64,000 bases of DNA. Origin: Russula earlei (taxonomy: Eukaryota; Basidiomycota; Agaricomycetes; Russulales; Russulaceae). The position numbers and the translations under genes are program-made. Shown here in pieces: positions 37,835 through 50,870 of the stretch. The stretch covers positions 62,001 through 126,000 of the forward strand of contig JAGFNK010000057.1 in the NCBI GenBank assembly GCA_025769875.1. The letters run 5' to 3'. Under the pieces are notes generated by a model that saw only the letters and a list, made by a program, of their open reading frames with translations, searched no databases and was not told the DNA's origin. Each line of letters starts with the position of its first letter. The first letter of the stretch is position 1.

Positions 37835-40800
37835 TTCGCCTCGGTTGTCTCGGTCTCACTAAAGACGCAGGGACATAATCCAAGATCTGTTCTTCTATCT
37901 CCCTTTTGCGTCGTCGCTTGCCCGCACATTTTCCACATCCTTTCATCGTTACATGGTCACTTCATCTGATAGGAATATCCCTTTATTCAAATGTGAATGT
38001 GTGTAGAAAGATTAAACCTCCGTTAGCAATGTACTCTCGCCCCGCGTGAACGTGGTTTCGTACATTTCCGTGGGCGGTTAGGGCTTCTTTCCTCGTGTCA
38101 TATTTTGTTCGATATGCATCGATCGATCGAAGTTATCGCCAGCTGTCAGGTAGCAAATGGCGATAATCTTTGTAAACGGCGCCCGCGTAAATTATCAATT
38201 ACATGACAAGGATCAAATCTGAGCCTAACAGTGTTTTTAGGTGGCATGCTGGCATGCAGACGTCGCATGTCCGTGCCATGCAGAATATGCGCTGGTTTGG
38301 GGCTTGTGTATTTGTCAGAAGCGAGGCGGGATCGTAATGGCACGCGGCCTCCTTGCCCTGCCGAACTCGAGGGGCAGTACTGGTGGACCTCTTCTTGTCA
38401 CAAAACAACAACTTGTCTTAGAACTACGCAAGAAGCTGTCACAGTTTTTTTTTTTCCCCATCGCTGCAAAGGTCACGAACAGCCCCAAAAAATAACGTTT
38501 TCAGTTTGAAAACCAACCCAGGTTAGGTGGCAGGACAAAGTTGATCATTTTGGCGGGACAGCCAGGTGACCAGGTCGCAGCCTGGAAGTCATCGTCCCGT
38601 AGTAGACTGCGTTATGGACCAGGGGTAAGCGACTTCGGGATAAACTCGACCCGCTCTCACTCCCTATGGCTCAACCCGCTGCTGCGTCGTTCCTCACAAA
38701 GCACGATCAAAAAGAGCCCGACGCTGAGCGCTCGGATGGGCTCTCGAACCTCTACACTTTCCTTTTAAAGACGGTTCTGATATGATAAGTGCTTGTGGTA
38801 GGCGCTCCTCTGACGTACTTCTCAAGGGAAGACAATGAATAAACTTATGTATCGTTTATGTACTAACGATAGTGTCAATGATTAAACCCGAGAGCGCGGA
38901 AATGTGGATATTTGTAGGTGCGGTTCGTTTCTTAAAATAAATCTGAAACCCCGAGGGGGCCAGGAGGTACCAGTCCAGCGGTGGCGAGCTGGAGACGCGG
39001 TTGGTTTGGTCCCCTCCACTCCACTGGCAATTGCTTGAAGTGTGCTCGTGAGCTCTAAGGGTAACGGCTGAGAGGAGGCTAGGTGGGATGGCGGCGGCTT
39101 TCTTTTCTGGCCAACTTGCGGGGTCTCGATCCTCCGTCTGGCTCAAGTCGCGATGAAACGATCCAACTGGTTGAATGTTTCTCTCCAATCCCGCGCCGTC
39201 ATGGGGGATGGGGGAAGGATCGCGATGGCAAGAAAAGGGACGCGGCCCGCCGTCAAACTGTATTTACGAAGAAATGGGGAAGAGCGGAGGGAAACAAGGT
39301 CCATCGGGGGTGAACATCTGGCCTCGACTGACGTTCTGTTCTGAAACGCTCTCCACGTACGCTTCTGCGGTGCCGTTCTACTCAGGTGGTCAATGTAGTC
39401 TCATGCTGCTCTGCACTCTGACGTGCTATCAAACACCGCAGTTTCACCAAGACCATCAAGGTGTTGAAGAATCCCGGATTTCGCACCCGTTTTCCTGGTT
39501 CTACCCCCCATCTCTTGACTGCGTCGCAGTTGACGAGCAGTTGACGTTCCTTAATGGCCTGGTCTACTGGTACCTTTTCAGCTCACCTGCGTTGTTCGGC
39601 CGAGTACGGTGTGCCAACGGGATCCTTGCTTATTCACGTAATTACGGAAAGCTCTCTCCAAAGTTTGCTGTGAATGGAATGGAACCCTCTGAGTTTTCAC
39701 ACCATGATGTCACAGCTACAGCCACCAACCCCTTCCCCTTTCCCCACTCGCTCATCATCACCGGCAATAATGACATGCAAGTATTGATAGCTCAATCCCG
39801 AAAAGCGCTCTGTCTTTCGAACTCGATTGTTTTCGTCTAGCGCTTCACGTACCTGGAACCACGGAAGTGCTCTTCCGTGAAGCGTGAAGGTTCACCGCCT
39901 CGTGAGGACCAAGGACTGCCGGAACACTCGCCAAGTACCTTGGTGATCGACCGGGATTTGGAGGCAGACCCTGACTTTGTGAACTTTTTACTTCTGCGAC
40001 ATGATCTCACAGCTGCGAGAAGTGAGGTAGACACGGCATTTTTTGCTGTCACCCAATGGTGTCGCCTGCCTCTCAACAGCGACCGACCGGCATCAAATGC
40101 ATCAACCCCTGAAGCATTGGTTCAGGTCCAGTCATCCACTGATCGGGTCTACGCATCTCAAGATCACTGTTAACCGAGCGCTTCCTTGCACAATTAAATT
40201 TGGGATCCAATCCTGCGAGATCCGTGTGCAGCTTAGGTTCTTTTGAATTTTCAACTCACACGGCTGGGCGCAAAGTCAGGTAATTGGCCTAGCACATTTA
40301 CTGTTCTACATACCAATAACAATAGTCAAGATCTTTCAAACGGTCACGGACCAAGTCTGAAACACCGAGCTCGGTTGCTCATTGCGCGTTCAATGACGTC
40401 CTTGGTGTTCTCTACTCGGGTGTAGGCAAGGAAACCTCTGCCTTGGTCCATACCATTCTGTGAAGGTGTGGATTATCGCAGGGTTTGGACTATTGCAGGG
40501 GCGCATGGGCCTAGTGGACACGTTGGCGGATCGGAAAGGTATAAAAGATCACAGAGCATGGATATCGGCATGAAGAACAGTACAAGCATAGCAGTCAGAA
40601 GATTGAAGTATTGCAGGGACGACTTGAAGCATGGCGTTTATCTCGTGTCTTACCACGTATTATTTTTGTGGTGATTAAAGCAACGACAACTAAAATAAAA
40701 ATGTTAAGTGGAAATGATTGATGGGACCGGTGAGTGGGACGTTGGTATGGGGCCAACATAGTGGCTCGACCGTCTGTCGGGTACCTCCGGACATCATCAC

Positions 40801-42234
40801 CTCAGTTCGTCAGATCTTGTCTCTCATCACCTTTCCCCTTCAAACCAAGGTCCCCGTCGTCACCTCCGCCGGTTGATCTTGCATTGGCCTTTTGTGCGGC
40901 AACGTGGATACTCTTGAAATGAAAAAGTGTTAGTTAAGTGTTTCATTTTCACTGCGGGATCCCCTCAGCTCGAGATTCTTCATCAAAATATCAGGCCAAG
41001 CTTTCGGTCAACGAAAGGATTGAGTATTGATTGGTGCAACGTCTGAATCCCGTACACCTTCACATCGCATGGTCATGTTATCTAGATTTCACGAGACGAT
41101 GTATACGTTTCTCATACGAGATCACGGACATGATTCACCTTCTTCCTCGGGCGGGATTCCGGGGCCTGACAGAAACAGCGGAAGGTGCAGAGATGTTGTG
41201 TAGGCTGTCAAATGAATCCGCGGGAAATGCAAGGAATCATCTGCGATGGAGACGCATCGAAATTTTTATCGTTTGGTGAGCCGGGAATCTCTTGAACCTG
41301 GTACGTGAAGGTTTATTGCCATGCGCAAAAATCCCGTGCGTTCGCGGTGGCACGACCTCAAAATGGCCCCGACGGCTCCGTCGGTGTGTCGGCAAGGCAA
41401 CGGGAGAGATTGTACCTTTTGGGTTATTTTGTGATGATAAAAAAGACGGCAGTACGAGCGGTCATGGAAACATAAGCAGCAGGGCGTATGAAAGAAAACG
41501 AACGAGACTTGACGGTGGACATGACTCGAAGGACGGATCTGATGAATCAATTGGGTGAAAGGGACCTATGGCGGAGTTACATGATGTCGGGCAGGCAAGG
41601 CGTTGTCTAGAACTCAGTAGGGTAGGGGGGGCTGGAATATTGTTTTTTAAGGTCAACCTCGGGCATCAAGTACGAGGGATTGGGGACCCCATAATAAAGG
41701 TCGTAAACTTTGTTTGTTGGGTTGATGTTCTTTCAAACGAGAAGCCCGAACTGGGCTTGACTGAAAAAGGCAAGACCAGCCCAAGGAGAGGATACCGCAC
41801 ATATCACATCATCGCGACACGACATTCATTCTTTTCTTTTGGCTCGGTGTGCCCTGAGCCCGGTTTGTCAGCCGCGGGACGTCGCAGGCAGGGGACTTGC
41901 CTCTCCGAGCTGGCCCTCGTCCGCCTTGTCTTCGACGCACGTTGTAAGACAGAGAGAGGCGACGCGTGGCATGCATGGCCACGGCCACTGTTTGGGCGCG
42001 ACGGCGGATGGTTCTATTTGCGCGTTGATTCCGTGAGGAAATTCACAAAAAATGGCACTAACCCTGAGATCTTTAGTTCGGCGATCCCTTCCCGATACGC
42101 GGTGATCCGGCAGTCGCTTGGTTCGACTGCTCGAACAGGTCTCCATCCCTCGACTTTATAAGTCCCAAAGAACATCTTCCTTCCACGGCTCCCTCGTCCG
42201 TCGATCCCAACTTCCAGAACCATCCGAAAGTAGT
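37835..42234. other. 4.4-kb gene-poor region
   Basis: No recognised coding exon. The longest frames (39175-39840, 221 codons; 41568-42161, 197 codons, both plus) have non-conserved Cys/Trp/Arg-rich translations and no partner exons. It contains ATCGATCGATCG near 38117, a T9 tract near 38445, and a hairpin with B-box-like sequence near 38710 (listed separately). Confidence 0.45.
38706..38756 (-). other. Hairpin with B-box-like motif and T5, possible Pol III element
   Basis: On the minus strand, GAGGTTCGAGAGCCC resembles a Pol III B box. Its end forms a perfect 7-bp stem (AGAGCCC with GGGCTCT, 38713-38719 and 38738-38744) around an 18-nt loop, followed immediately by TTTTT. It could be the 3' part of a SINE or small RNA, or chance. 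No A box was found. Confidence 0.25.
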
Positions 42235-43448
42235 ATGACCGACAACCTATCTTAGCGAGTCCCTCCTTTTTGGCCTCACCTTGCACCATTCCTGACCCTC
42301 GTCGTCCTTCAGCTCGCCCTCGGGCCATTATCTGCCGTCGTACTACTCTTCCCAGTCTCCTGTCCCCGGAAATGCTCTCGATCTCCCGGCGCCGCTTTCC
42401 AGAGGTTCAGACACCACTCAGCGTAGACGGCCAAAATACACTCGCAGCAAGACCGGCTGCATGACCTGTCGTCAGAAGAAAATCAAGGTTCGTCTCCCGG
42501 TCGTTACCCTCCCCTCCTTGTGCTCAAATCGCCTTGTTGCAGTGCGACGAGAATAAGCCCAAGTGCCACCGGTGTACGCACGGGCAACGAGACGTGCGTC
42601 TTTTAAAGACCTGTTTTTTTTTTCCCCGTCTCATCCCTTTCAGTGCACCTGGCCTGTGGGGGTCGAGCCGCGAAAGAGGCCGCCCCAGAAGAGAGTGGAT
42701 CCCTATTCACATAGATCATCCCGACGTCCGGCCATCGACGGCCAGTTCTTCGGGCCTATCTGAAGGGTCAACGCCGCCAACGCGACATCACACACCTCCA
42801 AAGTGCGAGTTACCAGAGCTCGACTTGCCTCCGCTGACTCTGCGGAGGCACAGGTGAGCGGTGTTTCTGTTTCCGAGCCTCGTTGTCGCTGACGTACATC
42901 AGTGACCTTCATGGACGGCCTCACCAACCTCATGGACATTCGATGACTTCTTTGATGGACCCTGGGCATCGCTCAAGGTGCGTGGCGTAGAGTCCATTCG
43001 TTCGCCCCGTGACCCACATGGAAAAGTCTTCTTCCCATTAGCTCAGGTTCCCAATTTAACCCCCCCTCTTCTCACCATTCAAACCTGTCCGTGATACCTG
43101 AGCTTTCCAATTCGTACCTCACGCTACCGCCTGTGGACCAACTCTATACCCCCGCACCTCAGCAGCAATACAATTCCTCAGCACCTGTAGGCGGAATCCT
43201 CCGTGTTGCTCAGACGTCTGGTCCGGGTTATAGATACTACGAAAATATGCAGTCTATATCCAACTGGATGCCTCAGGCCCCATCGCATTTAGAGCCAATG
43301 GATTCCTACGTAAGGACCCCTCCCTCATCTCATCATGGCCTCGCGTTTCTCTCACACTTTTTTCTCTTGGGTCCAGTTCTCTCATACGCAGGACAGGTTT
43401 ACTGCAGGGACATCATCTTCTGACACCCAGCCCAATCGATACCACTAG
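42235..43448 (+). CDS. Zn2Cys6 fungal-type transcription factor
   Basis: DNA-binding regulator with a binuclear zinc cluster. The N-terminal exon has GHYLPSYYSSQSPVPGNALD, then RRRPKYTRSKTGCMTCRQKK. An intron (about 42488-42540) leads to CDENKPKCHRCTHGQRD and another to CTWPVGVEPRKRPPQKRVD. Together they give the six cysteines C-x2-C-x6-C-x5-C-x2-C-x6-C. Downstream exons are Ser/Pro-rich (RPSTASSSGLSEGSTPPTRH, NSYLTLPPVDQLYTPAPQQQ, RVAQTSGPGYRYYENMQSIS) and the final exon ends TSSSDTQPNRYH with TAG at 43446-43448. The start could not be resolved: the ATG at 42235 meets a stop after six codons, and the zinc-cluster frame closes at a TGA near 42292 without an ATG. A frame break without an intron also occurs near 42705-42730. 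Confidence 0.78.
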
Positions 43449-45973
43449 CTAGGTCTGGTAATATTTTATCACTGCTTCTCCTCGTGCACGTCTTAACCGT
43501 CCGTATCTTCGAGCTGTGCCATCAGACACTATACCATTCTTATACCGTGGTGCATACACTATTTGAATTTTTTTTTGTACTTTTTCAGTATTATTGTATA
43601 CAGTTTTGAGATACCGCTCCATTTTTTATCATTATTGACCTCACAATGCATTGGGCGTCTCTGGAGGTTTTCGAACGGAAGTATGATTAGAGGACTCCCG
43701 GCGAGCGCGCATCAAAGAAACTTGCGTCAGTGCCAAATTCTGTTTTCGGAAACGCGGCCACTGGCACCTTTACACAATGTAAGAAAAACTAAGTAGACAT
43801 CAGACGTGCAACGTGCCCAAGCCCCCGAAGGTTCGGTATATGAATCTCGAGCTTTTTTTTTTTCTGGCTCGAGGCGTCCCATGCACCAAGCTATGTGTAT
43901 GTAAAAGGTGTGAGGACGGCCCAGGCGACAGCGTCACTTGACTCGGTCGCGGGCGCCACGAGCACGAGGCAACCCATCGGACACCCGTCGGAAGCTTTCC
44001 TTGTGTCGTTGTCCAGTAGCGCCAAGTGCCTTGGGCGTCCGGATTGTTTCATGCCATTCCCCGTAAGGTGTCAGGGCGTGGGGCGGGTGTCTTGGAATCG
44101 CCGCACATCGGAAGCCAGCCAAGGGGAGAGGGAGGGGAAAGAGGGACCTTGACGCGGTGCGATCGCGCCACTCAGCGCCCTGGAAATAGTGCGTAACAGC
44201 ACGTAGCCCGAGTCATTCAAAACAGAGAGCTCCGTGGATCTAACATCTCCGTTGTGCTTCTCCGTATGGTTCTTTGCGCAGACTACATCGGCCGTTGTCT
44301 AAGGAATGGAACCTCAATGGTATTGTGTCCTCTTCCAAAGAAGAATCCTTCAGCCATGGCATCCGAGGAATCCCTCAAGGTCTGTTTTGCACGTTGCTGA
44401 TTGACGTAGCATTCACCACAACAACTGTCGGAGGAGTTTCGATCTCGAGAACACGAGAGTAATCACAGCATGAGACACAGCACTCTGAAGAAGCATGGCA
44501 GTAGCATGTGGGGGGCCCCACTGGGGTCATTGAAAGTGCTCCCAGCTGGATTTAGTTCCTAGGCCGGTCGATTGGTTACCGGCCATAGAAGTACAAGTCG
44601 ATACCTCACTCCATCAAATACCTTATACGTCGCACAATTTCCACCTCCGATTGGATTCAAACCCTTGACGCGTTGCAAAACGTAATGCTTCATGCTTTAG
44701 AGACTGTCTTGCGCCATACTACCGTCGCCGCCCAGGCTTCGTCCCGGCGCGGGATAAATGCACGCACGGTGTCGTTATGTTGCGTGACCTTTGAATTTTT
44801 TTTTTTCTTAACGGGAACGTTGCAGCGGAGACCCCAAATTTCGAATGCCGTGTTTCTTAAAGGCTGCGGGCGCCACCCGTGGGGAAGGGGAAAGTGCAAC
44901 AGGGGCAGCGCGTCGTCGGCAATAAGCGTTTAGACACTTTCAAATAAATGGCGGTCAGTTTCGTGATCAGACTATGGTCGGTTCGAATGACTGGCTTGGG
45001 AGGTACACGGTGCCTCGTTCAGTTCTAAAATGAAACGGAGACATTTCATCTGCATAGCAGAGTCGCCAGTATGTGGTGAGGCTGTATATTTCGAAGGACA
45101 AAGAAGGATTCGCTCTAGCGGTATAATCGGAGTATGAGGCAATCCGAGTGATTGATCACTGCATGCGTTGCATAGTCGTAGTCTACACACTGGCAGCATT
45201 GAGGAGAACTCGAGGAGGCCCGAGGGCAGATGCTGTGATGGCCTGAAACAGACCTTAAGCGAAAGTCATAAGCCGGCGGCTCTTGACCCTCCATGAGAAT
45301 AATTGAATCAAACTAGGTTTACCGATGATGTTGAACGGCTCACCAGGCTACCACGCGCGGCTGTGCCGCTCTGGAACTCGGCACAGGGCATGTGACGGCC
45401 GAGGAAGTAGACTTTGATTCTTGATCAGTGCACGATTCAAGGGGACGAGGACTCGAGGCACACGCAATGAGGGTTCATAAATTTCCAAATGAAGGTGCTC
45501 TTGGACAAGAGCGTGGATCACAACATGCCTGATGGATGCAGCAACCAGACAGGACGGCGTGTTCCGCGGAAGAAGTACTTTAGAGGATTACGGTCAAGTC
45601 GAGATGATGGACCATGATGATACACATATTCAACGTGTACCCGCCTTTCTCGAAAGGCGGCGGCAGTTTGGCGAGATCATGGAAGGCAGATGATCGTTGT
45701 GTTTGCGAACAGATGGGGATGGGAGTGTGCAGAGATGATGAAATCACAACAACTCAGTCGTGGTCATCTGAGACAGTCACGTGGAAAGACGCCCAGTCTC
45801 CAAGCCGCCAGTGGGTGCCGTCCGATATTTGTTTGCTGTTCTCCTTTGAGCACTCACTCTACCTCTACTGAAGCGTGCGTACAGCCATCCCCATCAAACA
45901 CACATTCCCCGCGCGGCCTTGCTGATGCTAGACATAGCTAGCGGTGCTGCTGGACACTCCCGCACCTAGATCG
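43449..45973. other. 2.5-kb region without recognised gene
   Basis: Short unrecognised ORFs only. It contains T-rich tracts near 43565, 43855 and 44795 and the likely promoter of the downstream phosphatase at its right edge. Confidence 0.45.
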
Positions 45974-47365
45974 ATGTCTGCGAGATCCCTCGAAGATGAT
46001 AACACTGTTCCACACGCGGACAGTCCGACGGGCGCAAGGTTACCTTACGTCGCTACTGTAGGTTTCCCCCTAGTTGGCGTTCTCTCCATGTAGCCTTACG
46101 CGCCAGGTAGACGCCAAATTTTTGGTCACTTACCCAGCCCACCTTTGAGTTTGGCGTTATGGACGAGAAAGGGCCCAGGCGGACAATGGAAGACGCGCAC
46201 TCTTACGTGTTTGACTACGATGGAGTACACGGCCAGGGGTTCTTTGCCGTCTTTGACGGCCATGCTGGCAGGGAAGCAGCCGACTGGTGCGGTAAGAATT
46301 TCCATGAAGTGAGTCTTGGGTTATTCGAACCCTGCGAATTGGAGTCATGTCTTTGTTGTAGTACATGCTCTCAACCCTTCAAGCCAATCCCGAAGCCAGT
46401 GTACCCGATATATACAACCAAACATTCCACAAAGTGGACACAAGCCTGTCAAAGATATCCGAGGATTCTCAAGGCAAGATGCATTCGGGATGCACGGCTG
46501 TCGCCGCCTTTATTCGCATCGAGGATGCCAAGGGACGCCAATCCTTCCGCAACGCTTTGAATAGTTCGTCGACAAACCCCACCCCTGGCAAGGATGCTCC
46601 TGGTACAGAACCGGACGACTCGACCAGTGCGAACGGTGAAGCTTCTGATGACCAGAGCAAGGCGTCATCACAGAGCCGACCAACCAAACCTCTCAAGCGG
46701 TTCAGTCAATCTCGCCGGTCACAGTCATCTACATCACGCTCACTATTGCCTAGCACTAGCTCTGTCGATAAAGTTTCGCAAAGCGGTGCTCCTACTTTCC
46801 CACAGCAACCACTCCCAGGGCCACCCCTCCGCCGGGTGCTTTATGTTGCGAATGCCGGGGACGCCCGTGGCGTTTTGTGTCGTAAAGGACGGGCCTTGAG
46901 ACTGACATATGATCACAAAGGCACAGACAAGCAAGAGGCTAAGCGCATTATGGACTCAGGGGGATTTGTAATGAGCGGACGAGTTAATGGTGTGTTGGCT
47001 GTGACGCGGAGCTTAGGTGACTCGTCCATGAAGGAGTTTGTGGTTGGCGCACCTTACACCACGGAAACGGAGTTAAGTGAGGACGATGAGATGTTAATAT
47101 TGGCCTGTGATGGGGTGAGTGCCACTACCCTCTCGGAGGTCATTGGTGTCGCTAACCGATTATTCGCACGCACACTCATTAATCGCAGATATGGGATGTC
47201 CTAGACGACGAGACAGCCTGCCAACTCGTACGGGCCATTTCTGATCCCCAACAAGCGGCCAAGACCTTGGTCCAGGAGGCCACACATCGATACACGAATG
47301 ACAACATCACGGTTATGGTGATAAGGCTTAAAGATGTCCCAGCCGAACTCCAGCCTCAGAAGTAG
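45974..47365 (+). CDS. PP2C-family serine/threonine phosphatase (Ptc1-like)
   Basis: Metal-dependent phosphatase that in fungi usually down-regulates MAP kinase pathways. The start is MSARSLEDDNTVPHADSPTG (ATG 45974). Introns lead to FEFGVMDEKGPRRTMEDAHS (RxxMED), GFFAVFDGHAGREAADWCGK (DGH metal ligands), YMLSTLQANPEASVPDIYNQ and MHSGCTAVAAFIRIED. An insertion of about 90 residues rich in Ser/Thr/Pro interrupts the domain before RRVLYVANAGDARGVLCRKG. Then come LTYDHKGTDKQEAKRIMDSG, RVNGVLAVTRSLGDSSMKEF, DDEMLILACDG, and after an intron IWDVLDDETACQLVRAISD and TNDNITVMVIRLKDVP (DN metal ligands), with TAG at 47363-47365. All metal-binding motifs are present. Closest type by eye is Ptc1; the insertion is unusual. 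A CWI link to the MAPKK 8 kb away is only a guess. Confidence 0.92.
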
Positions 47366-49829
47366 AGCATCATGGATGGCAATTGGGGGTAGGCCGTTCC
47401 CTTTGTCGACTTTCTTGGTTCCTCCTCCGCACTTGTACGAATGTATGATGATGTACTCGCAACTGTGACATGTGATTTGGTCACACCGCCTTTCCTACCG
47501 CACAATGCACCAAACTCTTTCCGTTCAATTCCTACATGTCTCGTCCCTGCGGGTGTCAAAGTCCACGCTGCCAGGCATCCTCACACGGGACAGGGACAGC
47601 ACCCGTGCCATACACTATTCGTTGCCCAGGTACGGATCGGCCGCTTTTGCGTGCATGCGCGTGATCGACAACGCCCCATCACTTTGATCACAAAGGCGGG
47701 CTGGGAGGCGGCCTCGGAGACGGGATACAGGGACGGATAGGTACGCCGCGGCGGATACTGGAAGGGATAGAGCGATGCTGACGACATTCTTTAGACATAT
47801 CGTGCACATCTCTCTCATCCTTTCTATTTCGCTTAATGTGCGGCTTGTATCCAGTGGATCATGTTGCAATTACATATCAGGGGCATATGTATATATTATT
47901 ATATCGTGAAGTATTGGTGTGAGTGAGCACTCGTGTCAATTGCATCATAGCCCTGCTCATGCGAACCCCAGCCGGGGCAATCGTATTTACGGTCATCGCT
48001 GACTTGTCGATTCTATCCTACCTAGGCTTCGCGTCTCGTATCCCATTGACGTCTCGACTGTTGCAAGTGGTTATGGACATCGCAAAGCATCACAAGTCTC
48101 TTATGTCGTAGCTCTGACAACGTTGCTGCTCCAGGCCTCTGAGCGTGTAGGTTGCGACCACATTCGTCCAGTAAATATCCGTCTCAGTCTTTTATCTTTC
48201 CAGCTGGTACTCGTTCACCGTCATCGCTACGTATGTTTGAAAAGTCGATGGTGAAAACGAGATGCTGATTGAATTGACGATTACGCGAAATGGACGTCCG
48301 GAAATCCAGGTCGGTTGCGTTGGCCGCGAAGAAGATGGGCACCAGCTTGCAGTGGGGATACAACATGGTCCTCTGGTGCTGTTGCGGGTCTGTTCTTTGA
48401 GATATTTGGACATCATCGGTAGTCAGTAACGTCTCCCTCACCACATTGGCCGGTGGGCTATTTGAAAGCGCGTTTGGCCCGAGAAGCAAACTTAATGCTG
48501 AGGTACCCAACTCAAAGCTCATTCTGGAGGGCTTCAACGCTGTCTCTCGGATCCGTTGCTTTTGGGTTCCTTATGGTAACCGTTCTGGAAATTATTCGAC
48601 TTCTTCTGATCTTCGCCCGGAACAGTGCTGAAAATGAAGGGAATCGTGAGAACCGGATAGTCCATACATCCTGACCATGTGCACGATTGTTAGCCGTAGA
48701 GGCCCGACTCGCATGCTCCGCCGAGTGCATTATCGGTCGTATCGAAGGAATGGCTGGATACTTGAACAGGTAAGGATGTAATCGACAAATCATGGCACAT
48801 TCCCGTGACGGGAAATGTTACAAATACGCATATTTTGAGGTAGGTAGGTTCCGTGCCCCATGTTTTGACCGTAAGCCGATTGTGTTAGCTCTGTATGACC
48901 AAAGACACCTGTTAAAGACAGGGGTGAGGAAGCCTGCAGACAACCGTTCGTATCGATTGCCACATTCATCTCCCACCTGCAGGTGTGGATGCTCTCGTGG
49001 ACGATTCACTCGTCAGCATAAGTGGGCCGATTTTCTGATTTTGCCATCCGAGGCCGACGCGCTGACGTTCCGAAAGCCTTGATGTGGGGTGCTTATGCCG
49101 TGGGCATGTTGTGTTCGTTGTTCGGATTCCTATATTTGCGATGTGAGGTTTCCTGATCTCTGTGTCACTCTTCCTCATGTAGATGCCGTTAGACACCCGT
49201 CGTATATAACGATCATGGTCATTAAACGGCACCTGTTGTGCTATTTTCAGCGCCCAGTTGCGTGAGTAACATGTGTTAGTGTGGCATCAGATGATACAAC
49301 GTTGGAACAATGTTTTCGATGCAGAACTGACGTTGGCAGCTGCCATCGAAGCCGGTGTTTCTACGATGCAAGTCTGTTCTATTGTGGCACGATCGAATGC
49401 ATTTCTGGCCTCGCCCGCTGATTGTCACCGTCAATTAAGATTTGTAGTAGGGCTCGGTGAAGATCCAGGTACATTTGCCGTTCGTGCTTCGGAACATCTT
49501 GGGGTGCGCCCTATGTGTGCTCTCGCATAGCCGTCTCATTAGCCATCACGAGAGCAGATGATCGCCGAGAGATACCCTCGTGTGAATCAAGGCGTACCCA
49601 GAGTTTGAGGGTCTGTACCTCTATGTGGAGCACGATGCAAGGCAGGAGGGTGGCGTCGTAAAAATCGTGTCTGGAAGCTGGGTTGATGAAGAATAGTGTC
49701 GGGAACACTGATTTATTGTGGCGGACTTGATGAGGGGAGTGTTTGTTGGATTCGAAAACGGCCGATGCTGACGTCATTATTCATTATCGTCGACCGACCT
49801 GCGTTCGCCTTTGGTTCCTCCTGCCAACG
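47366..49829. other. 2.5-kb region without recognised gene
   Basis: ORFs up to 117 codons, none with recognisable content or exon partners. Both flanking genes are on the plus strand, so this holds one 3' UTR and one promoter, which does not explain its length. Confidence 0.45.
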
Positions 49830-50756
49830 ATGAGGAAAACATCTTACGCTCTCACCTTCCTCCTCGTCTCAGTCAGCTTGACCCTCGTCAGTCTTTTCAT
49901 ATCCTATCCATCCCATCTAACCTTTCCTTCGCCAGAATATCCTCGCCATCACCCGCCCTGACTGGTGAACCCTCCTTTCTTTATCCTTCCCATCCAAGCC
50001 TCACCAAAGGGCACCAAGGCTGGTAGACTCCGGTCGAGAGTTCTTCTACAGCCGTATCGTCGTCCGCTATGGCCTCACCAAACGTTGCGAGCGTCAGGTG
50101 CTGAAGATACCGGACGGGTCGGGCGACTGGCAATACGTCTACACGGACTTCAAATGCCGCGACTTCCCCAAGAGCGTGAGCGACCGCTGCGAGCAGGAGA
50201 ATCGCCCCTTTTGCGTCGAGTGGATCACCGCCGGTTACTCGGCCCAGCTCGCCGTAGGCTTTGGCATCATGGCCCTCCTCGCGCTCCTCATCGGCGTCAG
50301 CACGCATTCGAGGCGGAGGAGGGTCTGGAAGGCCGTGGCAGGACTCGTGACGTTCAACGGTGCGTGGCAGACGTTCGCCCGAGGCTTTTGATCTGGATCA
50401 TTTGCTAACTTCGGACGGCCCCCCAAACCCCCTCCCTCCCCGTTTCAACCCTCATTCCCATTCATTACAGCGCTCTTTTCCATGATCGCGTTCATTATTG
50501 TGACAGATTTATTCCGCACCTCTCGCCTCGCCGATTTTGTCCATTCGAAACCTGGTACGAGACCCTCACGTACGCCTTCTTCTCTCAGTCTTATCCTCGC
50601 CCCTTCTTAGGCCCCGCGTGGTACATCAACCTGTTATCATGGATATCCAGCTTTCTTATCGTATTTGGCGTCATCTGGACTGGAAAGGCGGCCGATAAGG
50701 GTCACAAGTGGGCTGCTGGCAACCGTGCTTATACTCGTATCAGGGACGACGAGTGA
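49830..50756 (+). CDS. Four-helix integral membrane protein, Sur7/PalI-like architecture
   Basis: No firm family name. The start MRKTSYALTFLLVSVSLTL is a first hydrophobic helix. After short exons comes an extracytoplasmic loop: REFFYSRIVVRYGLTKRCER, GDWQYVYTDFKCRDFPKSV and SDRCEQENRPFCVEWITAG, with four cysteines. Helix 2 is SAQLAVGFGIMALLALLIGV, then a basic turn THSRRRRVWKAVAGL. An intron joins to ALFSMIAFIIVTDLFRTSR (helix 3), and another to GPAWYINLLSWISSFLIVFG (helix 4). The cytoplasmic tail ends AAGNRAYTRIRDDE with TGA at 50754-50756. Four helices with a Cys-containing first loop resemble the claudin-like fungal Sur7/PalI group (inference). The gene converges with the acyltransferase, 114 bases away. 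Confidence 0.72.
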
Positions 50757-50870
50757 ACTCAAACACTATTCATCGCATTGTGATCTCTCCGCGATTCCCT
50801 TGGACATTCCATAAATCTTGTACTCCTTCCTGTAGACCCTATCCCTATGTATATGTTATCACTCTAACTA

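Noticed and set aside
39175..39840. 221-codon plus-strand frame
   Set aside because: No recognisable motif, no splice partners, composition like random translation.
41568..42161. 197-codon plus-strand frame
   Set aside because: No recognisable motif; lies in the promoter region of the Zn2Cys6 gene.
44640..44665. GATTCAAACCC, resembling the complement of a tRNA T arm
   Set aside because: The flanks do not form a T stem, acceptor stem or anticodon arm.
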